From Vibrio gelatinilyticus (GTDB taxonomy: Bacteria; Pseudomonadota; Gammaproteobacteria; Enterobacterales; Vibrionaceae), in assembly GCF_022836845.1 (NCBI RefSeq), contig NZ_JAJNNZ010000004.1, positions 186,001 through 250,000 on the forward strand: 64,000 nucleotides of DNA. The letters are read 5' to 3'. How positions within the stretch are numbered: position 1 is the stretch's first letter; every line of letters begins with the position of its first letter. This document shows, piece by piece, positions 15,850-24,728 of the stretch. The translations under genes and the position numbers were made by a program. Under the pieces are notes generated by a model, which did no database searches, was not told the origin of the DNA, and was given only the letters and a program-made list of their open reading frames with translations.

Positions 15850-18705
15850 ATGAAATTGACCAAACGCTCCGATAGCGTGAAACAAGAATCAAACCAACTG
15901 GGTGTAAGTCGACGTGCTTTTATGCGCAATTCAACATTGGCTGCTGGTGGTATCGCTGCAGGAGCCTGTGTATTTGCACCTAGCATGATAAAAAAAGCTC
16001 AAGCTGAAACAGTAGCTGCTGACGCTGATGTCGAAATTAAACGCACGATTTGTTCTCACTGTTCTGTGGGTTGTGGTATCTACGCCGAAGTACAAAATGG
16101 TGTATGGACAGGACAAGAGCCTGCTTTTGATCACCCATTTAATGCTGGTGGCCATTGCGCAAAAGGCGCTGCACTTCGTGAACATGGCCATGGTGAGCGT
16201 CGTTTGAAATACCCAATGAAGCTAGAAGATGGTAAATGGAAAAAGCTGTCATGGGATGAAGCTATTGAAGAAATAGGCAATAAAGCACTCGATATACGCA
16301 AAGAGTCGGGACCAGATTCAGTCTATTGGCTAGGTAGTGCAAAACATAGTAACGAGCAAGCCTATATGTTCCGCAAAATGGCGAGCTTATGGGGAACAAA
16401 TAACGTCGATCACCAAGCGAGGATCTGTCATTCAACAACAGTTGCGGGTGTTGCCAACACCTGGGGCTATGGGGCTATGACGAATTCGTTTAATGATATG
16501 CATAATTGTAAGTCAATACTCTTTATCGGCTCGAACCCAGCCGAAGCACACCCTGTAGCGATGCAACATATATTGATCGCCAAAGAAAAAAATAATTGCA
16601 AGATTGTCGTAGCCGATCCACGACGTACTCGTACTGCAGCAAAATCAGACCACTATGTGTCACTGCGTCCAGGTACCGATGTCGCGTTTATTTGGGGACT
16701 GTTATGGCACGTATTCGCCAATAAATGGGAAGATAAAGAGTTTATTCGTCAGCGCGTCTTTGGTATGGACGAAATTCGAGAAGAAGTTAAAAAGTGGAAT
16801 CCACAAGAAGTGGAGCGCGTTACCGGTGTTAATGAGCAGGACGTGTATCATACAGCAAAGCTGCTCTCTGAGAACCGTCCAGGGTGTGTCGTTTGGTGTA
16901 TGGGCGGAACACAGCATACAACAGGCAACAATAATACTCGCGCTTACTGTGTCCTTGAGTTAGCTCTAGGGAATATTGGACGCTCTGGCGGCGGCGCTAA
17001 TATATTCCGTGGTCATGATAACGTTCAAGGTGCGACCGACCTTGGTGTCTTGTCTCATACTTTACCGGGATACTACGGTCTTGCTGAAGGTTCATGGAAA
17101 CATTGGGCAAAAGTCTGGGACCTGGATTTTGAGTGGATTAAAGAACGCTTCGATGCCAATGAATACCGTGGTAAGAAACCAATGAATAACATGGGCATTC
17201 CCGTATCTCGTTGGATAGATGGTGTACTGGAAAATAAAGATAACATCGAGCAAAACGACAACATTCGTGCGATGTTCTATTGGGGCCATGCGGTAAACTC
17301 TCAAACTCGTGGCGTAGAAATGCGTAAAGCAATGAAAAAGCTCGATATGATGGTCATTGTTGATCCGTATCCGACTCACGCTGCGGTTATGAATGATCGT
17401 ACCGACGGTGTCTATTTGCTTCCTGCAACCACTCAATTTGAAACTTATGGTTCGGTAACCGCTTCAAACCGTTCGCTCCAATGGCGAGATAAGGTTATAG
17501 ACCCGTTATTCGAGTCTAAGCCAGACCATGAAATCATGTATCTGCTCAGCAAAAAATTGGGTTTTTCAGAGCAACTATTTAAAAACATCAAAGTTGAAAA
17601 TAATGAACCCTCTATCGAAGACATCACTCGAGAATTTAATCGGGGGATGTGGACGATTGGTTACACAGGGCAAAGCCCTGAGCGTCTGAAATCCCACCAA
17701 CAAAACTGGCATATCTTCCATAAAACCACTTTGGTTGGTGAGGGTGGCGTAGCAAATGGAGAAACCTACGGATTACCATGGCCCTGTTGGGGGACTCCAG
17801 AGATGAAACACCCGGGTACCCATATTCTCTACGACACTTCTAAACCTGTGGCACAAGGTGGCGGTAATTTCCGTGCTCGTTTTGGCGTAGAATTTGAAGG
17901 CACCAACTTGTTAGCGGAAGACAGCTACCCAGTAGGGTGTGATTTGGAAGACGGCTTCCCTGAATTCACCGATAAACTTATGAAGCAGTTAGGTTGGTGG
18001 GATGAACTCACCGCAGAAGAGAAAGCCGCTGCAGAGGGCAAAAACTGGAAAACAGATTTATCTGGCGGTATTCAAAGAGTCGCGGTTAAACATGGTTGTA
18101 TGCCATTTGGTAATGCTAAAGCGCGTGCAGTTGTATGGACCTTCCCAGACCGAGTCCCTCTTCACCGAGAACCTTTGTACACACCTCGTCGCGATTTGGT
18201 TGCCGATTATCCGACATGGGATGACAGTGAATCTATTTATCGTCTTCCCACAATGTATAAGTCAATACAAGATCAAGATAAGTCAGGTGAATACCCAATC
18301 GTACTGACGTCTGGTCGTTTGGTTGAATACGAAGGTGGTGGTGAAGAAACTCGTTCAAACCCTTGGCTTGCTGAACTACAAAGAGAGATGTTTGTGGAGG
18401 TTAACCCTAAAGACGCCAATGACATCGGTTTTAAGGATGGCGATATGGTGTGGGTTGAAGGTGCTGAAAAAGGAAGGATTAAGGTTAAGGCGATGGTGAC
18501 TAGGCGGGTTAAACCTGGTCTTGCGTTTATTCCTTTCCACTTTGGTGGGAAATTCCAAGGTGAAGACTTGCGCTCGAAATACCCAGAAGGGAGTGACCCA
18601 TATGTCATTGGTGAAGCGGCAAACACTGCCACCACCTATGGCTATGATCCTGTGACCCAGATGCAGGAAACGAAAGTCACCCTTTGTAATATTTCTAAAG
18701 CGTAA
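15850..18705 (+). CDS. fdhA: Formate dehydrogenase catalytic subunit (Mo/W-bis-MGD, cysteine type)
   Basis: 951 residues, periplasmic. A Tat signal (SRRAFMRN at about 18-25, hydrophobic to 53) precedes the [4Fe-4S] motif CSHCSVGCGIY...GGHCAKG. The metal ligand is Cys193 (ARICHSTT; codon TGT at 16426), where many enterobacterial enzymes have selenocysteine, so no selenium machinery is needed. The molybdopterin oxidoreductase core is followed by a C-terminal molydopterin-dinucleotide-binding domain (TSGRLVEYEGGGEETRSNPWLAEL, from about 820). It oxidises formate to CO2 and passes electrons to the iron-sulfur and cytochrome b subunits encoded next. The nearby tup importer suggests tungsten may be used; the sequence cannot separate Mo from W. 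Confidence 0.95.
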   Translation: MKLTKRSDSVKQESNQLGVSRRAFMRNSTLAAGGIAAGACVFAPSMIKKAQAETVAADADVEIKRTICSHCSVGCGIYAEVQNGVWTGQEPAFDHPFNAGGHCAKGAALREHGHGERRLKYPMKLEDGKWKKLSWDEAIEEIGNKALDIRKESGPDSVYWLGSAKHSNEQAYMFRKMASLWGTNNVDHQARICHSTTVAGVANTWGYGAMTNSFNDMHNCKSILFIGSNPAEAHPVAMQHILIAKEKNNCKIVVADPRRTRTAAKSDHYVSLRPGTDVAFIWGLLWHVFANKWEDKEFIRQRVFGMDEIREEVKKWNPQEVERVTGVNEQDVYHTAKLLSENRPGCVVWCMGGTQHTTGNNNTRAYCVLELALGNIGRSGGGANIFRGHDNVQGATDLGVLSHTLPGYYGLAEGSWKHWAKVWDLDFEWIKERFDANEYRGKKPMNNMGIPVSRWIDGVLENKDNIEQNDNIRAMFYWGHAVNSQTRGVEMRKAMKKLDMMVIVDPYPTHAAVMNDRTDGVYLLPATTQFETYGSVTASNRSLQWRDKVIDPLFESKPDHEIMYLLSKKLGFSEQLFKNIKVENNEPSIEDITREFNRGMWTIGYTGQSPERLKSHQQNWHIFHKTTLVGEGGVANGETYGLPWPCWGTPEMKHPGTHILYDTSKPVAQGGGNFRARFGVEFEGTNLLAEDSYPVGCDLEDGFPEFTDKLMKQLGWWDELTAEEKAAAEGKNWKTDLSGGIQRVAVKHGCMPFGNAKARAVVWTFPDRVPLHREPLYTPRRDLVADYPTWDDSESIYRLPTMYKSIQDQDKSGEYPIVLTSGRLVEYEGGGEETRSNPWLAELQREMFVEVNPKDANDIGFKDGDMVWVEGAEKGRIKVKAMVTRRVKPGLAFIPFHFGGKFQGEDLRSKYPEGSDPYVIGEAANTATTYGYDPVTQMQETKVTLCNISKA

Positions 18706-18716
18706 GGAGTCATATC

Positions 18717-19325
18717 ATGGCTAGAATGAAATTTCTTTGTGACACCAAACGTTGTATTGAATGTAATGGTTGTGTCACGGCGTGTAAAAACGAAAACGAT
18801 GACGCCTTAGAATGGGGCATACAACGTCGACGCGTTGTTACCCTAAACGATGGTGAACCTGGAGAAAACTCCATCTCGGTAGCCTGTATGCATTGTACAG
18901 ATGCGCCTTGTATGGCGGTGTGCCCTACAGATTGTTTCGAGCACACTGAAGATGGCATTGTCCTCCACAATAAAGACTTATGTATTGGTTGTGGCTATTG
19001 CTTGTTCGCTTGTCCATTTGGGGCTCCGCAATTTCCTAAGCAGTCTGCTTTTGGAGAGCGTGGCAAAATGGATAAATGTACTTTCTGCGCTGGAGGTCCT
19101 GAAACGGAAGCTGGTTCAGAAGAAGAACGAGCAAAATACGGCGCTAACCGTATAGCTGAAGGTAAGTTACCGATGTGTGCTTCTCTTTGTTCTACTAAAG
19201 CACTTTTGGCAGGGGATGCAGAAAAAGTTTCTGACATATTCCGTCAACGTGTAGTGAGCCGAGGGGCAAAAAATGCGGGTTGGACAGATGGTAATGACCT
19301 TTCTTACGATGCAACGAAAAGCTAA
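18717..19325 (+). CDS. fdhB: Formate dehydrogenase iron-sulfur subunit (four 4Fe-4S)
   Basis: 202 residues. Four cysteine clusters are visible: CIECNGCVTACKNEND, CMHCTDAPCMAVCP, CIGCGYCLFACPFG and a final CTFC with a later MCASLC. This is the arrangement of FdnH/Fdh3B-type electron-transfer subunits. No Tat signal, so it presumably crosses the membrane bound to the catalytic subunit. It relays electrons to the membrane cytochrome b. It follows fdhA by 11 bp with an AAGGAG site. Confidence 0.94.
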   Translation: MARMKFLCDTKRCIECNGCVTACKNENDDALEWGIQRRRVVTLNDGEPGENSISVACMHCTDAPCMAVCPTDCFEHTEDGIVLHNKDLCIGCGYCLFACPFGAPQFPKQSAFGERGKMDKCTFCAGGPETEAGSEEERAKYGANRIAEGKLPMCASLCSTKALLAGDAEKVSDIFRQRVVSRGAKNAGWTDGNDLSYDATKS

Positions 19326-19336
19326 CGGAGAGCCTT

Positions 19337-20413
19337 ATGCTATGTATGCTTAATCAACAAGGTATGCTTAGAACTCAAGCTCTTACACTGCTGTCCGTGT
19401 TGGCAGCAGTGTTACTTATGCTTTCTTTCGGTGTTAGAGCCGAAGAGAGTAAGAGTGGGCAGGTAGTAAGAGGTGAAATGACACAGTTGGCAGGCGCCGA
19501 CTACTGGAGACAGGTGAGGGAAGGTGTTTCAGGCACAACAACGTCAGCATCGCCAGAACATGGTGTGTTGATCAGTACTCCCGGTGAGACGTGGTTTGTC
19601 TTGAAAGAAAAATGGATGTCTCCCGCAGGAGCTGTCGCTATTTTTGGAAGCATAACGCTTGTCGTTCTAATGTACATCTTGGTAGGCCCACTCGTTTTGA
19701 GTGCGCCAAGAACGGGTAAAAAAATTCGTCGCTGGTCTCGAATGGATAGAGCTTTGCATTGGTCTATGGCTTTTACGTTTTTGACGTTGGCCTTTAGTGG
19801 CTTGATGTTGGTCTACGGCAAGTATTTTATGAAACCTTATGTCCCATTAGAGTTATGGGGATTTACCATTTCACTCGCTAAGCAGTATCATAATTATGTG
19901 GGGCCGCTGTTTTTCATACTTCTTGTCTTTGTACTGCTTAAGTGGTGGCGAAAATCCATTTTTAATAAAACCGATGTTACCTGGTTTAAGAAAATGGGTG
20001 GCATGATGGGGAAACATAAAGGTTCCCACCCATCGGCTGGCTTCTCAAATGGTGGTGAGAAGATGATTTACTGGTTATTGATCGTCTTTGGTGCAATCGC
20101 AGCGGTTAGTGGCTTAGTATTAGACTTCCCAATATTTGGACAAACGCGTAGGGACATGGAGATTTCAAACCTTATACATATGTTCTCAGCGTTGATACTT
20201 ATTTGTGGTTTTGTATTCCATATCTATATTGGCTTGTTTGGGATGGAAGGCGCACTGGAAGGAATGGTAACCGGTGATGTCGATGAGACTTGGGCTAAGG
20301 AGCATCATGATCTCTGGTACGAAGAAGTTAAGAACACCCCCGACAATGATCAAGCCACCGTGACGAGTAAGGCCAGTGATTCACCTGATCAGTCGTCACA
20401 GAAATTGACTTAA
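19337..20413 (+). CDS. fdhC: Formate dehydrogenase cytochrome b subunit
   Basis: 358 residues. A signal peptide (about 1-34) and a periplasmic N-terminal part with a transmembrane helix (about 92-115) precede a four-helix cytochrome b556 core (about 133-295) with the heme-region motifs RWSRMDRALHWSMAFTF, KQYHNYVG and NLIHMFSALILICGFVFHIYIGLFG. It anchors the complex and reduces quinone. The C-terminal hydrophilic tail (ALEGMVTGDVDETWAKEHH) is family-typical. Eleven bp after fdhB, with a CGGAGAG site. Confidence 0.93.
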   Translation: MLCMLNQQGMLRTQALTLLSVLAAVLLMLSFGVRAEESKSGQVVRGEMTQLAGADYWRQVREGVSGTTTSASPEHGVLISTPGETWFVLKEKWMSPAGAVAIFGSITLVVLMYILVGPLVLSAPRTGKKIRRWSRMDRALHWSMAFTFLTLAFSGLMLVYGKYFMKPYVPLELWGFTISLAKQYHNYVGPLFFILLVFVLLKWWRKSIFNKTDVTWFKKMGGMMGKHKGSHPSAGFSNGGEKMIYWLLIVFGAIAAVSGLVLDFPIFGQTRRDMEISNLIHMFSALILICGFVFHIYIGLFGMEGALEGMVTGDVDETWAKEHHDLWYEEVKNTPDNDQATVTSKASDSPDQSSQKLT

Positions 20414-20431
20414 TAAGGAGTGATGAAGATT

Positions 20432-20863
20432 ATGCAACAACATCACAAAGGGATCTGGATAACGTATCTATTGAGCCTATTTACGCCTTTTACTTTGCTT
20501 ATTTCGGGCGTAGTTGCAATTGTGTACGCAGGCTATCGGTTAGATAAGGGTGAAGACAGTGATGTCGTAAACTCTCATTACTATGGTTTGATACGAACGT
20601 TCTTTCTTAATCTGACGTTTTTCGTTGTATTGATTGTTACTGTCGCAACATCGAATGGCTTACTCAAGGGTGTGACAAACTACTGGTATCAAGCAAGTTG
20701 GATTGATCAAGTTGCCAATATCATTCCGTACATAGGCATGCTGTTTGCCGCCGTAGCCATTGTGGTTTGGATTATTCGTATGTTCTTAGGTATGAATAAA
20801 CTAAAACAGAACATTCCAATGACCTTCGGCAGCGAACCTCAACCAATTAGTACGCTTCCCTAA
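20432..20863 (+). CDS. Small membrane protein ending the formate dehydrogenase operon
   Basis: 143 residues from the ATG at 20432, 11 nt after a clear AAGGAG. GTG/ATG codons at 20420/20423 touch that site and are unlikely starts. Three hydrophobic segments are predicted: about 7-32, 52-76 and 88-118. The overall pattern recalls DUF4870-type small membrane proteins, but I cannot confirm it. No cofactor motif. It is the last gene before a terminator, so co-transcription with fdhABC is likely. Its role in formate oxidation, if any, is unknown. Confidence 0.65.
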   Translation: MQQHHKGIWITYLLSLFTPFTLLISGVVAIVYAGYRLDKGEDSDVVNSHYYGLIRTFFLNLTFFVVLIVTVATSNGLLKGVTNYWYQASWIDQVANIIPYIGMLFAAVAIVVWIIRMFLGMNKLKQNIPMTFGSEPQPISTLP

Positions 20864-20890
20864 CAAGCGGAAAACAGCGCTAACCAACTA

Positions 20891-20916
20891 GAAGGCTCCT
20901 ATATGGAGCCTTTTCT
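20891..20916 (+). terminator. Terminator of the formate dehydrogenase operon
   Basis: Stem AGGCTCC / GGAGCCT with a short loop, followed by TTTTC, 30 nt after the last gene. Confidence 0.85.
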
Positions 20917-21030
20917 ATGACTAAAAGACGCTGTCGCGCTACTTTCAGAACAGGACAATAAGTGTATTTTGCCGGCTCGATGCACAATGTGTCCGTGCTA
21001 CATGATAGTGCGCTCGGTTCTGGTGCTTCC

Positions 21031-21047
21031 TACCCATTATGGTGCAA
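21031..21047 (+). promoter_or_regulatory. NtrC-like binding site upstream of amtB
   Basis: TACCCA-TTA-TGGTGCAA. The right half matches the NtrC half-site TGGTGC exactly; the left half matches GCACCA only at three of six positions. It lies about 128 bp upstream of the predicted sigma-54 start. Nitrogen control of amtB by NtrC is well known in enteric bacteria. Confidence 0.45.
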
Positions 21048-21140
21048 TTCTATAGCATTAATAAGGGCTACATCTTACAGATGGTTAATTATTCATATAT
21101 TAAACAGATAGTTATATTAGTGAAGAGGGTTTCTTTGTTT

Positions 21141-21157
21141 TTGGCTTATATATTGCA
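21141..21157 (+). promoter_or_regulatory. Sigma-54 promoter of amtB
   Basis: TTGGCTTATATATTGCA has GG-N10-GC spacing, TTGGC at -24 and TTGCA at -12. Predicted start of transcription near 21168. Confidence 0.75.
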
Positions 21158-21277
21158 GCGCAACCTCGGAATTAATGCACTCCCCATATTGGTGTGCGCA
21201 TGCCAAGTCAGCACAGGATTTGTGCAAAGGCAAAACCATTAAATTGAATTCAATTGTATTAAAGGAGTAATCGATTC

Positions 21278-22498
21278 ATGGCCACTTCGGTAGAGCAAGT
21301 ACATGGCGCCGTACAAACACTAACACAAAGCTCTGATACGCTTTTTTTACTTTTGGGTGCCATTATGGTGTTCCTCATGCACGCAGGCTTTGCTTTTCTA
21401 GAAGTAGGGACAGTTAGGCAAAAAAACCAAGTTAATGCACTGGTGAAAATTCTCGCTGACTTTGGCGTCTCTGCAATCGCCTATTTCTTTATTGGTTACT
21501 GGGTTGCATATGGTGGCACATTCTTTGCGGATGCCGAGACTTTGTCACAAGGAAACGGTTATGAATTAGTTAAGTTTTTCTTTTTAATGACATTTGCAGC
21601 TGCAATCCCAGCAATTGTTTCGGGGGGGATTGCTGAACGTGCTCGCTTTTACCCAATTTTGATTGCCACTTTTTTCACCGTAGGCGCTGTATATCCACTA
21701 TTTGAAGGTATGATTTGGAATGGCAATTTTGGCTTTCAGTCATGGCTAGAATCTACATTTGGCTACGGCTTTCATGATTTTGCAGGCTCGGTGGTCGTGC
21801 ATGGTGTTGGTGGCTGGATAGCATTGGTTGCTGTTGTCTTCCTTGGAATGCGCCGTGGTCGTATCCGTGCGGGTAAGCATACTAACTTCGCGCCTTCTAA
21901 CATCCCATTTCTTGCATTAGGAGCGTGGATACTTAGTGTTGGTTGGTTTGGTTTTAACGTAATGTCAGCGCAAGCAATAAATGGCATAAGTGGTTTGGTA
22001 GCCATGAACTCGCTTATGGCGATGGTCGGTGGGATTTTAGCCTCTCTTGTTGCGGGAAAAAATGACCCTGGTTTCATTCACAATGGTCCTTTGGCTGGCC
22101 TTGTTGCTGTCTGTGCTGGTTCAGATTTAATGCATCCAATTGGCTCACTTATTACCGGTGCGGTAGCTGGAGTTATGTTTGTATGGGCGTTTACTTTTTT
22201 ACAAAACAAAACCAAAATTGATGATGTACTGGGTGTCTGGCCTTTGCACGGTTTGTGCGGAGCTTGGGGAGGTGTCGCTGCGGGGATTTTTGGACAACAA
22301 GCACTAGGTGGTCTTGGTGGTGTAAGTTTTGCGTCTCAACTGATAGGCACGGTGGCTGGTATTGCTGTCGCTTTGGCTGGCGCAGGAATTGTTTATGGTA
22401 TCTTACATAAGGCAATGGGACTACGCTTGTCAGATGAAGATGAGTTCAATGGTGCTGATTTAGCAATACATAAAATCTCAGCTGTTAGTGATGATTGA
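21278..22498 (+). CDS. amtB: Ammonium transporter AmtB
   Basis: 406 residues with about 11 transmembrane helices and the Amt signature (GGxAERxRF-like GGIAERARFYPI, about 113-125; DFAGSVVVHGVGG, about 167-179; PLHGLCGAWGG, about 321-331). The conserved pore histidines are in VVVHG and PLHG. Imports ammonium at low concentration. No signal peptide is apparent, and no glnK gene lies next to it, which is unusual compared with most amtB loci. The sigma-54 promoter upstream indicates nitrogen regulation. A terminator follows directly. Confidence 0.95.
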   Translation: MATSVEQVHGAVQTLTQSSDTLFLLLGAIMVFLMHAGFAFLEVGTVRQKNQVNALVKILADFGVSAIAYFFIGYWVAYGGTFFADAETLSQGNGYELVKFFFLMTFAAAIPAIVSGGIAERARFYPILIATFFTVGAVYPLFEGMIWNGNFGFQSWLESTFGYGFHDFAGSVVVHGVGGWIALVAVVFLGMRRGRIRAGKHTNFAPSNIPFLALGAWILSVGWFGFNVMSAQAINGISGLVAMNSLMAMVGGILASLVAGKNDPGFIHNGPLAGLVAVCAGSDLMHPIGSLITGAVAGVMFVWAFTFLQNKTKIDDVLGVWPLHGLCGAWGGVAAGIFGQQALGGLGGVSFASQLIGTVAGIAVALAGAGIVYGILHKAMGLRLSDEDEFNGADLAIHKISAVSDD

Positions 22499-22528
22499 TT
22501 AAAGACAGACGACATAAACAAATAGACA

Positions 22529-22548
22529 GGGGCCAATAGGCCCCTTTT
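22529..22548 (+). terminator. Terminator of amtB
   Basis: Stem GGGGCC / GGCCCC with a four-base loop and a T4 run, 30 nt past the amtB stop. Confidence 0.85.
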
Positions 22549-22662
22549 AACTAACTGAATATACTAAAATTAGACTATGGTCTAACCCTCAAAACTACTG
22601 TTGTTTTTACATCCATGTTAAGCTAAAACTATTAACAGCTATGGAAGGTAGAAGGGGAATAT

Positions 22663-23397
22663 ATGAAGTTTCCGTATCGAAATGTTGTGATTCTTACAGG
22701 AGCAGGGATATCAGCAGAATCGGGTATTCAGACGTTTAGAGCTCAAGATGGGCTTTGGGAAAATCACCGCATCGAGGACGTCGCAACACCCGAAGGATTC
22801 GAACGTAATCCTGATCTTGTTCAACACTTTTATAATCAAAGACGTAAAAAGCTTCAGTCCGATACCATTCACCCAAATGCCGCCCATACGGCTCTTGGTC
22901 GATTAGAGAAAGAGCTAAAAGGCCGAGTTACTGTGATTACCCAAAATATTGACAATCTCCATGAACGCGGGGGCAGTGAAAGCGTCATTCATATGCATGG
23001 CGAACTGCTTAAATCACGTTGCTCTGAATCAGGGCAGGTAATCGAAAGCAAAAACGATATATTGACGGGCGACTTATGCCACTGTTGCCAGATCCCCTCT
23101 CAAATGCGTCCTCATATTGTATGGTTTGGTGAAATGCCGCTTAGAATGGGCGATATATATTCAGCATTAGAGGAGGCCGATCTTTTTGTATCAATAGGAA
23201 CATCTGGTGTTGTTTATCCCGCTGCCGGGTTTGTTCACGATGCAAAGATGCATGGCGCCCACACCATTGAAATCAACTTAGAACCAAGTGCTGTAGAGAG
23301 TGAGTTTGAAGAAAAACGCTATGGTAAAGCGAGCGTAGAAGTTCCCAAGCTCGTTGACGAAATTCTCAGGGAAGATGACGCAGAACGGTTAGCGTAA
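22663..23397 (+). CDS. cobB: NAD-dependent sirtuin deacylase CobB
   Basis: 244 residues. Motifs: [14 protein letters not shown] (NAD binding, 12-25), [12 protein letters not shown], the catalytic HMHGEL and a zinc-binding set (C in KSRCSES, and CHCC). Y57 and R60 in FYNQRR correspond to the Tyr-x-x-Arg pair that lets class III sirtuins also remove succinyl and malonyl groups. It removes acyl groups from lysines, for example to reactivate acetyl-CoA synthetase. Monocistronic between terminators; ATG preceded by GAAGGTAGAAGGGG. Confidence 0.95.
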   Translation: MKFPYRNVVILTGAGISAESGIQTFRAQDGLWENHRIEDVATPEGFERNPDLVQHFYNQRRKKLQSDTIHPNAAHTALGRLEKELKGRVTVITQNIDNLHERGGSESVIHMHGELLKSRCSESGQVIESKNDILTGDLCHCCQIPSQMRPHIVWFGEMPLRMGDIYSALEEADLFVSIGTSGVVYPAAGFVHDAKMHGAHTIEINLEPSAVESEFEEKRYGKASVEVPKLVDEILREDDAERLA

Positions 23398-23404
23398 TCC
23401 AAAT

Positions 23405-23436
23405 AAAAGACGACCACTAATTAGTGGCCGTCTTTT
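23405..23436. terminator. Bidirectional terminator between cobB and potD
   Basis: Long stem AAAAGACGaCCACTAA / TTAGTGGcCGTCTTTT with A and T tracts on both sides, between convergent genes. Confidence 0.9.
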
Positions 23437-23457
23437 GTATTACTGTGTACGAGACAC

Positions 23458-24495
23458 TCAGTTGTCTACTTTAAGTCTTTGGAAATACTCATCGTATAAT
23501 GCCGAAGCCTCACCAACTTCGTCTTGCCAGACCCCTGAGTCCATAACGGATTGCGGAGGGAATACATTTGGATCTTCTGCAAATTCTTTTGGTAAAAGCG
23601 GGTAAGCGGTTTTTACTGGCGTTGGATAACCGATTTCTACAGCAATTTTCGCCGCATTCTCAGGACGCAACAAGAAGTCGATCATTTTATGCGCAGCTTC
23701 AACGTTCTTAGCGCCCGACGGGATCGCTAGGCTGTCCATCCAGAATACCGCTCCTTTTTCTGGCCATACGATATCGATAGATGCGCCTTCTTGGCGTGCC
23801 ATATAAGCAGAACCATTCCAAAGCATACCAAGAGACACTTCACCAGCAAGGTAAGGGTTAGCTGGAAAATCAGAATTGAAGACCAGTACATTAGGAACTA
23901 ACTTTTTGAGTTCCAGGTAGGCAGCCTCGATCTCTTTTGGGTCAGTTGTATTTGGCGAATATCTAAGTTTGGTGAGCGCAATGTGAAATACTTCGCGAGA
24001 GTCATCCATCATCATAAGTTGACCAGCCCATTGCGGATCCCATAAGTCAGCCCATTTTGTGACTGCTGATTTATCCAGCATGTCGGTATTAATACCAATA
24101 CCAGTAGCACCCCAGATATAAGGGATCGAAAAACTGTTCTTAGGGTCAAAAGGTTTATCGAGATAATTAGGGTCTAGGTCACTAAAGTGGGCCAATTTAC
24201 TTTTATCAATCTCTTGCAGCATACCTTCTTTGCGCATTTTAGACACAAAGTACGTCGAAGGAACAACAAGGTCATAACCTGAGCCTTGAGTTTTTAACTT
24301 CGCATACATGCTTTCATTAGATTCATAGGTTGAATAGAATACTTTGATACCGGTTTCTTTAGTGAAATCCTGCAGAACTTCGTTAGGTATATATTCAGAC
24401 CAGTTGTAAAAGTAGAGTTCTTGGTTGGCCGCAGTTGCGGAGGTAGTGAATAGAGTTGCAGCGCACAAAGCACCGGCATACAGTTTGCTTTTCAT
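23458..24495 (-). CDS. potD: Spermidine/putrescine-binding protein PotD, second copy
   Basis: 345 residues from the ATG at 24495, which has GGAAAAG in front and begins a normal signal peptide (MKSKLYAGALCAATLFTTSATAA); a longer frame upstream is not signal-like. The periplasmic binding-protein fold contains YFYNWSEYIPNEVL, TGIKVFYSTYESNE, DLVVPSTYFVSKM and GVWQDEVGEASALYDEYFQRLK, all PotD hallmarks. It captures polyamines for PotABC. It is separated from the first potD by a 233-bp gap with a terminator-like hairpin, so it may be expressed separately. The two copies are clearly paralogous. Confidence 0.93.
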   Translation of the reverse strand: MKSKLYAGALCAATLFTTSATAANQELYFYNWSEYIPNEVLQDFTKETGIKVFYSTYESNESMYAKLKTQGSGYDLVVPSTYFVSKMRKEGMLQEIDKSKLAHFSDLDPNYLDKPFDPKNSFSIPYIWGATGIGINTDMLDKSAVTKWADLWDPQWAGQLMMMDDSREVFHIALTKLRYSPNTTDPKEIEAAYLELKKLVPNVLVFNSDFPANPYLAGEVSLGMLWNGSAYMARQEGASIDIVWPEKGAVFWMDSLAIPSGAKNVEAAHKMIDFLLRPENAAKIAVEIGYPTPVKTAYPLLPKEFAEDPNVFPPQSVMDSGVWQDEVGEASALYDEYFQRLKVDN

Positions 24496-24693
24496 TACTT
24501 TTCCGTTTTTGTATTTATGACAAAGAGCCCAAAGGCATGACAATCTAAACTAGATACACATCCATATTTTGGCATCAGTAAAAAGATTACTTTGAACGAC
24601 ATCTTTATTTGATGCTCGTCACACGATTATATCAGTTGTTTCATTAATTCTCTATTTTAGAGCTTACTTATTTTGCTTAAATTCCAATAAAAT

Positions 24694-24717
24694 AGGGGGG
24701 ACAATTAGCTCCCCCCT
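24694..24717 (-). terminator. Terminator-like hairpin after the first potD
   Basis: GGGGGG / CCCCCC stem with a loop of about 10 nt, followed on the minus strand by TATTTTATT. It may reduce transcription into the second potD. Confidence 0.7.
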
Positions 24718-24728
24718 TTAATCATAAC

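Larger units (their letters stand above)
20917..21277 (+). promoter_or_regulatory. Control region of amtB
   Basis: A 361-bp gap with no convincing gene. It holds an NtrC-like site (21031), a sigma-54 promoter (21141), and a 110-nt leader ending in AAAGGAG before the amtB ATG. A weak half-match to the fdh palindrome near 20978 was judged not significant. Confidence 0.6.

Noticed and set aside
20978..20998. Possible further copy of the fdh/tup palindrome upstream of amtB (TGTCCGTGC with CACA before it)
   Set aside because: Only the TGTC core and three left-arm bases match; the outer arms do not pair, so it is at chance level.
21205..21226. Second sigma-54-like element (AGCACAGGATTTGTGCA) nearer amtB
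   Set aside because: Lacks the invariant GG and has wrong spacing to GC; the element at 21141 is much better.
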